Of a stretch of 64,000 nucleotides of DNA, positions 10,535 to 21,629 are shown piece by piece. A program made the translations under genes and the position numbers. Under the pieces are notes generated by a model. That model was not told the DNA's origin. It saw nothing but the letters and a program-made list of their open reading frames with translations, and ran no database searches. Position 1 is the stretch's first letter, and every line of letters begins with the position of its first letter. Source of the DNA: Xanthoparmelia taractica (lineage: Eukaryota; Ascomycota; Lecanoromycetes; Lecanorales; Parmeliaceae); NCBI GenBank assembly GCA_033085395.1, contig JANQBS010000170.1, forward strand, positions 23,858 through 87,857. Direction: 5' to 3'.

Positions 10535-12181
10535 TTAGCCCAAGAAGCTTCTAATGTTTCCTCCAATGTGTTCCAGATCCAGTAAGAATGTATCGTGTCC
10601 AAACAGAGAGGTATCCTCCCCTAGCTCAACATGCGTAACAGATCGATTACCGGCCGCTCGCAGTGTCACCGCAATTTCCCTTTGCTGCCAGGCTGGAAAA
10701 AGTATATCGCTGGCGACGCCCATGACCAAAGTTGGATGACTGCGAAGCGCTTCAAGTCCAGCTACAAGATCATCAGGGGGTCTGATCGAAGTAGAGGCTA
10801 TAGCATTGGAGGGAGACTGGGAAGCGGTCTCAGGGGCCTTCTCCTCATAAGGTTCGTCTGGCAGCGCGAGACTGCAAGAAGAGTCTTGTCCTACGACCTT
10901 TCCTTCGGCCGAATACCTTGAGTAGTTCCGCTGTCGGCGCTCACACATACGCATTTGGTGCTCACGTCCAAGGTCAAACAGATCCATTGCCTTGGAGACG
11001 TAGAGAAAGCTATTGGCATCGTACTCCAAACAAAACTTCTCCCCAGCGTGATCAAGATACGTCTCTATAAGAAAATCTGGGCAAAGCGCCGGCGGTCGAC
11101 TCGGGTCCGCTCTTCTTCGGCCAAAGCGCTGTTCCCATTCCGGTCCGCTTCGATACGTCACAGTAGCTATCTCTCGAGCGAGCTTCATACCTGCGTGCGG
11201 CGGTATGCTATTGTAGTAAAAGCCTCGTGACCAGTTCGGATCCATCATGAGGACTTGACGTTGTGTATGCCGCATTGCGATGCTGTAGGGGTGACTTCGT
11301 GCGCAGCCGCTTACACTGACCACCTTGCCAACTCTTTCAGGAAACAGCACGCCAGCTGCTAGACTTTGCATACCGCCCATGCTTGATCCGACACTTGCAT
11401 GTAGCCCTTTGATCCCAAATGCGTCTAGCAACCTGAACTGTGCTCGCACCATGTCCTCCATTGTTAGAATAGGAAATCGCGTAGCGTAATGTAGGCCATC
11501 TGCCGGATCGAGTGAGCTAGGACCTGTACTGCCATAGCAGCCCCCTAGAACGTTCGTACAAATAATGAAATATCTGTCGGTGTCAAGAGGGGCTCCAGGG
11601 CCAATAAATTTCTCCCACCACCCAGGCTTTGGATTTGCCTCTGTACTGTGTGCATGACTAGATGCTGATAGCCCAGTATGTAGAAGTATGGCATTACTTT
11701 TATCCATGTTCAGTTGTCCCCAGTTCTCGTACGCTATATCAAAATGTGGTAGGACGCCCCCCCAGTCGAGAAGCAATGCATCCTTGGAATGCCAATTGCG
11801 ATGTATACCAGTGGTATACGACGGCTCAGGACCGGAGGCTAGGGAACGCTTAGAAAGTAAAGCCGTCCTAGCCTCTTGAGCATCGAGACATGGGAATGAT
11901 AGGGCAGGATTGGAGGAGTCGGGAGGGTGAAGCGGTGGATCTCCAACGGCCTGTCCCAAAGCTGGCTGAGCTCTGCAAAAAGATGTTTCATGGAAACTCC
12001 GAGGGAGATCTTGGGCTCGACGCAAGGGTGAAAGGTGCAGTTGTCGGGCTTGGGGCTTTCCAACGAGCTTTGGTGCACTCCGCCCTGCGGTGAGAATGCC
12101 GTGTCGTACAAACATCTTGATGGCTGTCCCAGAGAAAGGCTCCGGAGGCACGTCGTAAGATAAGGGCAGCCATAATGGCAA
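10535..12181 (-). CDS. mitochondrial serine O-acetyltransferase of the homoserine acetyltransferase (alpha/beta-hydrolase) fold, Cys2/CysA-like
   Basis: Intronless, 548 aa from the ATG at 12181; an internal ATG at 12115 (MFVRHG) gives a cleaner start. The first 80 residues are rich in R, S and A with few acids, like a mitochondrial presequence. The body is the MetX/HAT fold: DIAYENWGQLN, AILLHTGLSASSHAHS, CTNVLGGCYGSTGPSS, the nucleophile elbow VGSSMGGMQ (Ser267), the acid in VASDILFP (Asp492) and the base in FGHDTFLLD (His529), a complete triad. A low-complexity insert (about 405-475) separates the lid from the final strands. By family knowledge, fungal homologues with a presequence (Aspergillus CysA, fission yeast Cys2) acetylate serine for cysteine synthesis, while cytosolic Met2 acetylates homoserine. 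I favour the serine enzyme because of the presequence and overall form, but sequence alone leaves homoserine possible. Confidence 0.78.
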   Translation of the reverse strand: MPLWLPLSYDVPPEPFSGTAIKMFVRHGILTAGRSAPKLVGKPQARQLHLSPLRRAQDLPRSFHETSFCRAQPALGQAVGDPPLHPPDSSNPALSFPCLDAQEARTALLSKRSLASGPEPSYTTGIHRNWHSKDALLLDWGGVLPHFDIAYENWGQLNMDKSNAILLHTGLSASSHAHSTEANPKPGWWEKFIGPGAPLDTDRYFIICTNVLGGCYGSTGPSSLDPADGLHYATRFPILTMEDMVRAQFRLLDAFGIKGLHASVGSSMGGMQSLAAGVLFPERVGKVVSVSGCARSHPYSIAMRHTQRQVLMMDPNWSRGFYYNSIPPHAGMKLAREIATVTYRSGPEWEQRFGRRRADPSRPPALCPDFLIETYLDHAGEKFCLEYDANSFLYVSKAMDLFDLGREHQMRMCERRQRNYSRYSAEGKVVGQDSSCSLALPDEPYEEKAPETASQSPSNAIASTSIRPPDDLVAGLEALRSHPTLVMGVASDILFPAWQQREIAVTLRAAGNRSVTHVELGEDTSLFGHDTFLLDLEHIGGNIRSFLG

Positions 12182-12339
12182 GTGTAGGTATTTTACCGGA
12201 AATTCAAGTACGCAGATGACGTGCGCACTAAGACGATTGGTAAGAAGGGTCTAGCGTTAGATTGGGACTACCTTAGGGTTCGAGTTCTATTTTTGACAGA
12301 AGTTTCTGCTTGAAATGTGTGGAGCGGAGAGCGAGCTTT

Positions 12340-13475
12340 TTACTCCACCTCTTTGACACCATCAATGTATATGTCGACCCTCTCATTGTAGAAACAAAGA
12401 TGACCAGCAATGGGTGAGCACTCTACTGTGGGCGTCTTATACCACCAAATCAAGTCTTTGTACTCCTTACCATTCACGACCACGTTGTAGTCTGATTGTG
12501 ATTGGAAAGTCAACGTCCTTTGTTTGCCAGGACTGAGGATCGAGTCACTTACAATTTGCCATGCCTTTATACGGGCATAAGGACGCAGTGTCACTCTTCG
12601 TCAGGTATTCCCAATGTGCCTGTTGAGAAAAGGACTAAATGCACAGCAATCGCAAGCACAACAAAAAGTCTTACCACGGTCTTAGGCATGTAGTATCTGG
12701 TTTGTAGCAAGGCCTCAAAAAGAAACATATTGCTGCTACTCTCCGCAATGGTAACACCGTCAACCTTGGCAGTGACAGTTCTCGTAGATTGAAGAATGTC
12801 AATTCTCTTGTATGGATCTTTCGGATGAATATAAATTGGCTGATCTTCCTCGAACCATTGGTCTAGAATGGATTCTTATTAGTCCTTTCAGAGCTCGCTC
12901 ATAGATGTTGTTGCACCTTACCCAAGGCGCCGAACTCAAATCGGATAAGCCCACTCAATGGGCCTTTCTCGAAGGTAAGTACACGGTCTGTTGATCGGCT
13001 TTCACAGTTCAGAGTTGCGAGAAATGCGGACTTGTCATTGTCGACAGCATCATCCTTGGTCAACAAGCCTCTCTTGATCGCAGAACTTGGAACGTAGAAT
13101 TGTGGATAATACGGATGCTCCCAGACATATCGAGCCCTAGATTACCGGTTTCCAGTTAATATTCTTTTGTGAAGGGATTATATCGAGCTTTGCGAAATCT
13201 CAAAACAGGCCCCAAATTTTCACGTCTAGTCCAACAGAGGGGACCCCGAACATACGTACTCTGTCGTATCGAAAACGTAGACATTGTCATACAAAGCTCG
13301 AACCCTGCGGCTCGTCTTCTCGAGCTTATGAGGTCCGTTGGCAAGTAAATTTTGTGCGAGTTTGGTAAGACTGAGCAAGTTCATCGATTAGAAGGAGCTT
13401 CGGATGAACGTGCTCTCACCTTGTCATTTCCAGTGTCGCAACCTCCTTGTGAAGCTCGAAGAAGTCAGGCTTCAT
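12340..13475 (-). CDS. DUF427 domain protein, six exons
   Basis: Rebuilt by splicing on the minus strand: 13475-13420, 13370-13260, 13136-12922, 12862-12675, 12619-12553 and 12491-12340, giving 262 aa with every phase in register. The product carries two DUF427 halves. The first has ARYVWEHPYYPQFYVP and LIRFEFGALDQWFEED, continuing through IYIHPKDPYKRIDIL. The second has FEALLQTRYYMPKT, HWEYLTKSDTASLCPYKG, NGKEYKDLIWWYKTPT and IAGHLCFYNERVDIYIDG. The domain is a small beta-barrel-like fold found in bacteria and fungi with no settled function. The C-terminus stops a few residues earlier than I would expect for the family. The N-terminus is less certain: the same frame stays open upstream of 13475 to a possible acceptor, so an extra 5' exon may exist. 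RIP-mutated DNA begins only about 165 bases upstream. Confidence 0.8.
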
Positions 13476-13639
13476 GATCCAGGGCCTGAGAGCTTGAGGG
13501 AGGTCACTTTGATATGGATGATGTTTTGGAATCTACTTTAAGGCCGGTAGGGGGTCGGCGCAAATGCTTACAGAATGCTTGCACCAAGCTCGTTTATAGA
13601 CTAGTGTTATCCCATCATTTTGTCTAGAAAGACGCCACC

Positions 13640-16600
13640 GATATTCTGATGTTATATATAGATTTTTAAGCGAAAATAGCTATACGAATAATAGCTTTAT
13701 ATTTACAATTAAAATAGAAATCTATTTTCCTCGTCTTAGATTTTTTAAAATTATAAGATATTTTCTCGAAGTTACGTCGATAAGCTTTTTTAACTTATAA
13801 AATATATCGTTAATATATCTAAAATTAATATATTAATAGATAAGCTTAATACTACGAAGAGAATCTTATTTAAATAATTCTATAATAATAGAATAACTAA
13901 AGATAATATATATAATAGAATAAGTATTTAAAGATAAGCTTTTAATAGTAGAATTTATTAAAAAGTAAATATTAGAAAATACTTAATTCTCTATCTATAT
14001 TTATTTCAACACGATTCTTAAAGAGAGAAGTAAGATTTTTGAATTATAACTTTTATTTACGAAAGCTAAGTGCGTAGTTAATTAGCGTGTCGCGGTTTTT
14101 ATCACTTAATTTTAATGTGATTTATACGATAGTCGAATTCGAACCGCGACCCTTGTTTTGCAGGGCGGAATTCTTCCGAGGTTTTTTTCGAGTACTTTCT
14201 CACTCGGCTAACCGAGCTCATAATCTATTAAAATATAAATATTAGAAAATACTTAATTCTCTATTTATATTTTATATTAATAGAATTCTAGATATTAGAT
14301 AGCTCTTAGCTAAATAAACGCTCTCGTAAATATCTCTTAAGAATAAGCTATCTCTAATATTATCTAACTTATTTATAATTATATATAGATACTAAGATAA
14401 ATATTCTATAGATTAAATATTACGAGAAGTATTTAGTAGCTTAAATATTTATTAAAGAGCGTACGTAAATTTTTAGTCTCTAAAGAAGACACTTAATATA
14501 AAGCTATATTATAATTGTTAATAGAAGAAGTATTAACTCGACTTTATAATTCGCGTATTATATTTAATATAATCGTAAGGTTTACTTTTTAAAAGTTATT
14601 ATTATTATATTTAAAAGTAAAGTAATTAAAATATCTTAGTTAAAGATTAAAGTTATTAAATATTATTATATCTCTTAGCGATGTATATTACTATATAATA
14701 TTAACTTAGTATCTATTTACTTTAGTAACTATTTTAGTCGATTAGATTTTCTTTTTATATATAATAATCGAAGCGCGCTAGAGATATCTTTAAAATAGTA
14801 GATATCTTATTAAAATTAATATTAAAAAAGTAAACGCGCTAGTTATATTTCGCTTAGATAATCTTTTTTTAGATATAATATAAGCTTTAAGCTATATTAA
14901 AGAAAGTTAAATTAAGTCTATTCGTCTTTCTAAATAACTTTCTTAATTTTATAACTCTTATAGACTTTCTTTCGCGTCGAATTTTCTTTATATAAAAGAG
15001 ACTAAGCTTTATATTATTATAATCTAAATTATTATATAGAAGTATAATAATAAGATCTATATTTTCGAAAAACTCTTCTTTATCTATATAATCTTAGAAT
15101 TAAAATAGTATAGTACGATCGAAATTCTCTAAGCGTAGATTATCGAGATATAGCTTAACTATACTTATAAAATTAGCGTAAAAGTCTATTAAAATCGATA
15201 TATTAGCTAATAACTTTAGTACTAATATAATAACGTAAGAGAATATTGATTATTTAACGTCGCTTAGAACTTTTAAATATAAACTCTTCGTAATAGTAAG
15301 CGAAAAAATAATCGAATATAAATTAGATATTCTTTTAGTACGTTAGCTTCGAGAAAGTCTCGTAAAATCTATTCTTAAAACTAATATACTTTAGTTCGAG
15401 CGTGATCTAAAGAAGTAGCTTTATATAACTCTAAATAATATTAATTAGCTATTATTATAATTATAGTCTTTTTAAAAATACTTATCTCTATTCGAGATAG
15501 ATACTTAAACTTCTATATAGAGACGTTACTATAAACGCGTTCTATTATACAAGCGAAGTAGTAATTCTTCTCGCGTATCTAATAGTTAATAATATCTTAA
15601 ATTATACTAGAAATCTACTCTATACTAGACTTAAGATATCGAAAATAAAGAAGACGAGTCTTTAATTAAACTTCTCGCTTAAAAAATCGCTATAAAACTT
15701 CGTCTATTTCTAGACGAGCGAAAGATAAGATAAAATTATCTACTATAGATATAGCGAGTAAACTAATTAATATAGAGCGAGAGAGCTCGAATTAGAATAA
15801 GAGAATCTATAATACTAAAAGGCGTATATTAGTATATTAATTTTTTAATAGCGTACTATAAAGTAAAGATAGAAATACAACTCTAATTACTATAATTTAA
15901 TTTATATATAATTAATAACGCGAGTAGTAATAATTAGAGAAGAGAGTATAATTATTATAAAATAATCATAATAGAGAAGATATGAAAAATAGATAAATTA
16001 GTATAGCGCTAGTCTAAATATAGATTAGATTTAGAAATTTTAGTAATAGAGCTAATATACGCTAGATCTAAAACGATCTAGATTAAAATATCCTAATTTT
16101 AATTTTCGCTATGTTCTTTATCTATAGTACTCTAATCTATAAGAAAAGAAAACTTAACTATATAAGGTTTCGAGATATAAAATAGAAGTCTAGAGTTTAG
16201 AAGATTTAAGTAGTCAATAAGTAATATAGTTACTATTCGATAAAGAGCTAAGAGAGAAGATACTAAAGCTTCTAGATTTATATAGACTATCTTTTTAATA
16301 TATTAATAATTCTATTAAATATTAAATATTATATATATTTATAGATTTATCTCGATTATAAGTAGAATCTATATAGTCTAATTAGACTTTTCTTTATCTT
16401 ATCTAGAATCTATATAGATAGATAAATTTATTCTAAAATAGAGTAGATTTTATTCTACTTTATAATATTCTTACTAAAGCTTTTCTCTAGCTTTTACTTA
16501 TATTATTTTCTATTTTAAAATAAGATTAATATAATATATAAATTATAAATTATAGCTATATTTATCTTATAAGATACTACGCTCGCTTCGCTATTCTAGT

Positions 16601-17127
16601 TCGACTATATTTTCTTATTTTACTCTCTTATCTATAGTTTATTCTTACTTCTTATTAATGATTCTCGTTATCTATTTTATAACTCTAATTAAACTATCTT
16701 TAATATCTTTTACTATTACTTTTTTCGATTTAAATATCTTTGAAGATATTTTTAAATTACTTTAATTTTCTATCTTTTTCTTAACTATCTTTACGTCTTC
16801 TCTTCTTATTTTATTTTTTACTCTTCTTTTTCTATAGCTTTATCTTCTTATCTTCTTAAATTAGAATATTTAATATACTTTTCTTACTATATTATTTTAT
16901 AGTGATATAATTTATTAGTAATTTTTAATATAATATTAAGACCGAGAACGCTCTCTTTAGACTAGCGATATTATTCTTCGAGAAAATATATACTTATAGA
17001 ATAATTTAAGACGCGTATTAAGACTAGAATTACTACGAGTATATAGAATTATAAAGTTATAAAAGTAATAAAGTAATAAGATTTTAAGATCGAATTTCTT
17101 ATTAGAATAATTAGTTATTACGCTAGT
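13640..17127. repeat. RIP-mutated AT-rich block, element type unresolved
   Basis: Composition changes abruptly at about 13,640: CA and TG almost vanish, while TA and CG remain. That is the RIP signature. No intact gene is present. A plus-strand frame around 15,640-16,200 reads as a polar, glutamine-rich coiled-coil-like relic if stops are taken as mutated Gln codons, perhaps a gag-like protein, but I could not assign a family. An island at 14,030-14,220 keeps CA/TG and holds the tRNA-like sequence listed separately. Confidence 0.7.
14134..14217 (-). other. tRNA-like sequence with A-box and B-box (possible SINE or decayed tRNA)
   Basis: On the minus strand TTAGCCGAGTGAG (14,211-14,199) matches a type-II tRNA A box, and GGTTCGAATTC (14,145-14,135) matches the B box/T-loop consensus. 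The spacing resembles a Leu/Ser-type tRNA with a long variable arm or a tRNA-derived SINE. Acceptor and T-stem pairing are poor, so I do not call a functional tRNA. The B box lies inside a fold-back with arms at 14,089-14,097 and 14,142-14,150. Confidence 0.35.
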
Positions 17128-17282
17128 TGTAACGGCAATAAGTGTATGATTAGTTGGGTGTGTAAGTCTTGATTCTTCTAAGTTGGAAAAATCTATCTAA
17201 GTTAGAGTCAGTCAAGCCAGCTAGCCAAGCACTTGTCTTAGCCGATTTCTTAATTGACTTAATAAGTGCGTTTTCGTGATAG
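17128..17282 (-). repeat. LTR of gypsy copy A (3' LTR)
   Basis: Reads on the plus strand from TGTAACGGCAAT to TTTTCGTGATAG. It aligns along its length with the reverse complements of 46,726-46,878 and 63,174-63,326, and retains more CA/TG than the surrounding DNA. Confidence 0.78.
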
Positions 17283-20200
17283 TATTCGCCGAAATAAAAG
17301 AAAAAGCGAGCGATCTCGCTTGCTATTATATATATATTAAAATATATAAAAAAAATATTATATCGATTAATAATAGTATATTAAAATTAAAAAGAAGTTT
17401 TAATAATAATAAGATTTTTTTAATAGTTAAACTATATAGTTAGAATATTATTTAGAATATTACTTAATATATAAATATCGAATATTAATTAATACTAATA
17501 ATTATAAAATAATAACTATATCTTTAATAATTATATAAATATTATCGAATAGAGAATAATTATTTCTCGATTAATAATACTCGTTGAACGTTTAAATAGA
17601 TATAATATAAGTATTATTTAGACTACTTTTTAGAACGATCTTTTTCTTTTATAAAATTTAGTTAGAAAGATAAAAATAAGATTATAGAGATAAGTATAAA
17701 TATAGATATAATAACTCGAATTCTAGTTACTTTCTTTTTATATTTCTTTATTAACTTAGAAGTATTATTAAGATTCTTAATATTATATTATTAATTATAT
17801 TTAGAATTATATTTCTTTTATCTTATTAGATATTCTATAATTAAATTATATTTTTTCTTAATAATTCGTTTATTAAGAAGTTATTCGATTTTTAAATTAA
17901 TATTATTATTATTATTATTAAAAATAAATAAAATATATTAAGATTAAGGGCGTTAAAAAGAATCGTTCTATAACGTAAAATAAGATTTTAATTATAAAGA
18001 CGAGATAAACTCTTTATTCTATAGAAATAGCAAGTCTATAGATAAGTTTATCTATTTTATTTATTATCTAAAAAAGATTGACAATTTATTATAATAGCTT
18101 ATTAATAATGTTAAGAATAGAGAAAATCTTATAGTCTTTATATAGTCGAAGAAGTATTTATTCTCTTATTCTAAGAAATATTAATCAATACTTTTTATCG
18201 TAATTAAATTTATTAAATATTTAAGTAAAATTAATAATATCTTTAGCTATAATTCGTATAGAGACGTAATCGATTTTAGCTAATAAACGAAGTAATTTAA
18301 GAATCTATTAGAAGTAAAATCGTAGATTATCTCGCTCGATATAATCTTAGAAGAAGCGAAGTTATTTAAGAAGATTTATATTCGTAATAGAACTTTTAAT
18401 TATAAAGAAGATCTATTAAGAATATACACGAAGTATCTTAAAGCTATCTTAGTAGTCTAATTAGTACGTTCGCTTATAATATTAATCTATAATAATAAAC
18501 TATTAAATAAAATAGAGAAATCTTTAATAATTTAAAAAGCGATTTATAAAGCTTCGAATAAAATTTTCTATCTCGATCGCTAATAATAATTATTAAGATT
18601 TCTTAATTAATAATATCAAGTTGATTTAAAAGTGCTTTTATCTAATTAAATACTTTTTAAATTAACTTATTAAAAATTAATTAAATAACTTTTATAAACT
18701 TATAAATAATAAATTTAATTTAATTTAACTTATAATTTAATAGAAATAATATTAAATAAAGTTAATAATTAGAGTATAAAAAGACACGGGCGAAGATAAG
18801 ATTAACTATAAGCTATCGTAAGGTGCGTGTCTTCTTATCTATAGAATTAAATATTTTAAATAATATCGAATAAAGTCTTATAAGCGCTTTATAATTTCAT
18901 AAATATATTAGAATAATATAACGATTTCGTAGTATCTCTAAAAGTTAAAATATTCTTCTCTATATATTAAAGTAAGAATATCTTTTATTAATAAAGAGAA
19001 AATATAAAACTATTATTAACTAATAATTCTATTAATATAAAAGATAAGATCTCGCTATATTTCGTAAATAAGACTTTATTATTTTTATTATTAATTCTCT
19101 TTTAGTCGAGACGAAAAATAAGAATTAATATTAATAATAAAGAGATGCTTTCTTCGTATAAAAGATAAAGATATTATATTCTCGCTAGCTAGACTATTAT
19201 TAATATTTAGCTATAGGAAAATTATTTTTTAATAATTATCTTATTAATAGTCTTAAATATATTTCTTATAAAATAAAGTATTTATTTCTATTAAACTTAT
19301 AATATAGAGAGTATTTAACTTCGAATAATGATAAGATAGCGAATTATCTCTATTTAGACTTATAAGCCTTAATAGAGTATTAGATATAATATATTCTTTA
19401 TTAGGTTTATGAGAAACAATTAGATTAAACTATCTTAAGAATTAAGTAGCTCGAATTAAACGAATATTTATCCGCATTATTAACGTGATTAAAATAATCG
19501 AATTTTATTTCATAAAATTGATAATAATAGAATAATCGATTTATCTTTTTATAGAATACTTTAAAGATTCGATTTTATATCTTATTCTTATTTTCTTTAG
19601 ATATTAAATAAGATTAATAATCTTTAATTTCGTAGATTAATAATTTCTTTCTATTATAATTAAAAGTCTTAATAGAAAAAGAATTATCTTCGTTTCTATA
19701 TAAAAAGATTATTTATTATTCTTATATATATTCGATTTAATATAAAAGACTATCGTCTTAAAATTAAACTTCTTTAAGATATTTAAGTTAATTTATAAAG
19801 TTTAAATATTATTAAAATATATTAAAATTATATATTAAGATAATATTTTTTAAAGAAGTTAAAAAGAAGTTAATTGCTTCTCTAATATTATAGATAGCTT
19901 TATTCTAAAAGAGTATTATTTTCGCTAACGTTTAAAGTTTAATACTTTTTTAAAAAGTAGTATTTTAAGATTTTATAAGAGCTATATTAATTATATATAA
20001 AAATAAACGTATTAACGTAGATAGCTAGTTAATCTTAAATAATGTTTAAGTTCTCTTAAAGTATTAAAATATTATAAATTTAAAGTAGCTTTAAGCTTAT
20101 TTTTTAATAAAATTAAATTAAAAGAATTAATATTTTTATTTAATAAATTAACGTTTAAATAACTTAAAAAGACTTTTATAAAAGAAATAATAATATTAAA

Positions 20201-21054
20201 TCTTATAAAAAGCTTAAATAATTAGCGAAGATCTTATAAGTACTATTAAAAGTTTCTTAATCTCTATAACTTATAATAATCTATATATATCGATAGTTTA
20301 AATATACTCGATATTAATAAAAAAAATAAAGTAATATCGATTATTAAAATAAAATTATAATTAATTAATATCTTAATTATATTTTATTAAAGAGGTATTA
20401 AATATATATCTCGAAGTAATAAGTTATTTAAATCTCGAATATTAATTATTAATCTTTTCTTTATAATATTATTAAATAGTATTTTTAATATAATAAATAT
20501 CAAATAAAAGAAGAATATAGAATCTTAAGTTTATTTAAGTTTTTTCTATTCGTATAGCTTATTAAAGACTTTATCGACTATCTCTCGATCTCGTGTGTTT
20601 AAGAAATAGATTTTAATCTTTTTATTAATCTTAATTTATTAGTTATTTCTTAGCGAAAGCTTTATTTATTTCTCTTTTAACACTTTAATAAAGTCGATAT
20701 TTTATTAAATCTATGAAAATTTGTTAATTAAATCGATTAATATAATTCTAATCTATATAATTCTAAAAATTATCATTTTATTTAATAGTCTATTTTCTTT
20801 AATTAATAAGAGAGTTAATTAATTTAAGCTTAAGTTTATACTTAAATTTATAATTATTTTCGTTAAGACGAATTTAAATTCGATATTAATTTAAAAATAA
20901 TTTTCGTAATTTATTTCGAGAATATTTTTAAGTCTTAATTTTCTTAAAACTAAATAAATATATTAGATTTATTTCGAATTAGAATTTTAGTTATTATATA
21001 ATTAATTAAATAAGCGAATATTATTAAATTCGTCTATACTATTAATTTAAATAA

Positions 21055-21333
21055 TCAATTACGATCGTTAAATAAATAAATTTCTTTAATTAATAGAATT
21101 ATTTTATTATATAAAGATACGAAAATAAATAATTTAATATAAATCTTTCTTTGAATAAACTCGCCTCGAGATCGAGTAATAATATTAATCGTACTACTAT
21201 AGCTATTAATTCTTACTTTCTTATTAATTATATTAATAATAATTTCTTTAGACTTAATAATATTATTTTCGATAAGCATTTTAACACGTAAGTTATCGAT
21301 AATATATAATTCTCTACGTAAATATATAAGCAA
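21055..21333 (-). pseudogene. retropepsin-like fragment of gypsy pol, copy A
   Basis: A 92-residue open stretch that happens to lack stops. It shares LIYLRRELYI, NIITRSRGEF and the LIENN word (LIGND in the best copy at 49,913) with two other copies in the window, so it is a conserved piece of the protease-linker region of gypsy pol, not an independent gene. Confidence 0.65.
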
Positions 21334-21629
21334 TTTTTAATCTTAATTATTAATTTTAGAAAATTAGATATCTTATATAATATACTTCGAAGTCTCGTGC
21401 TTAATAGTATTAATCTTATATGTTTATAAAGATGTTATTATTTTAAAGATAGCTACTTTCATATATTATTAAGAATATTATAATCTACTAATTGAACTTA
21501 TATTATATTTAATATTAATATCAACTTTATTTTCTTAATTAATAGAATCGAGTTTAATCTTAATCATAATATAAGTTTAATTTCGAAAAATAAAATTATT
21601 TCTTAAATTCTAATTAAAAGCGATAAACT

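Larger units (their letters stand above)
17128..21629 (-). mobile_element. Ty3/gypsy relic, copy A (3' part with 3' LTR), RIP-mutated
   Basis: Same family as the nested element at 46,726-63,326. Bases 17,128-17,282 are its 3' LTR in reverse orientation, followed inward by the sequence that flanks the 3' LTR in the other copy (reverse complement of 63,121-63,173). The minus strand then carries integrase, RNase H and reverse transcriptase relics (about 19,400-20,600), and a protease-like frame at 21,333-21,055 with INNLRVK/DNLRVK, LIENN and RGEFIQRK words shared with the two other copies. The copy breaks at 21,629, where homology to copy B stops. Many stop codons: non-functional. Confidence 0.8.

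Noticed and set aside
10535..12181. Calling this gene met2 (homoserine O-acetyltransferase)
   Set aside because: The presequence-like N-terminus favours the mitochondrial serine enzyme; substrate cannot be proven, so no symbol is given.
12340..12594. Separate 84-residue gene starting at 12,594
   Set aside because: It is the last exon of the DUF427 gene plus an intron; the ATG lies in exon 5 in another frame.
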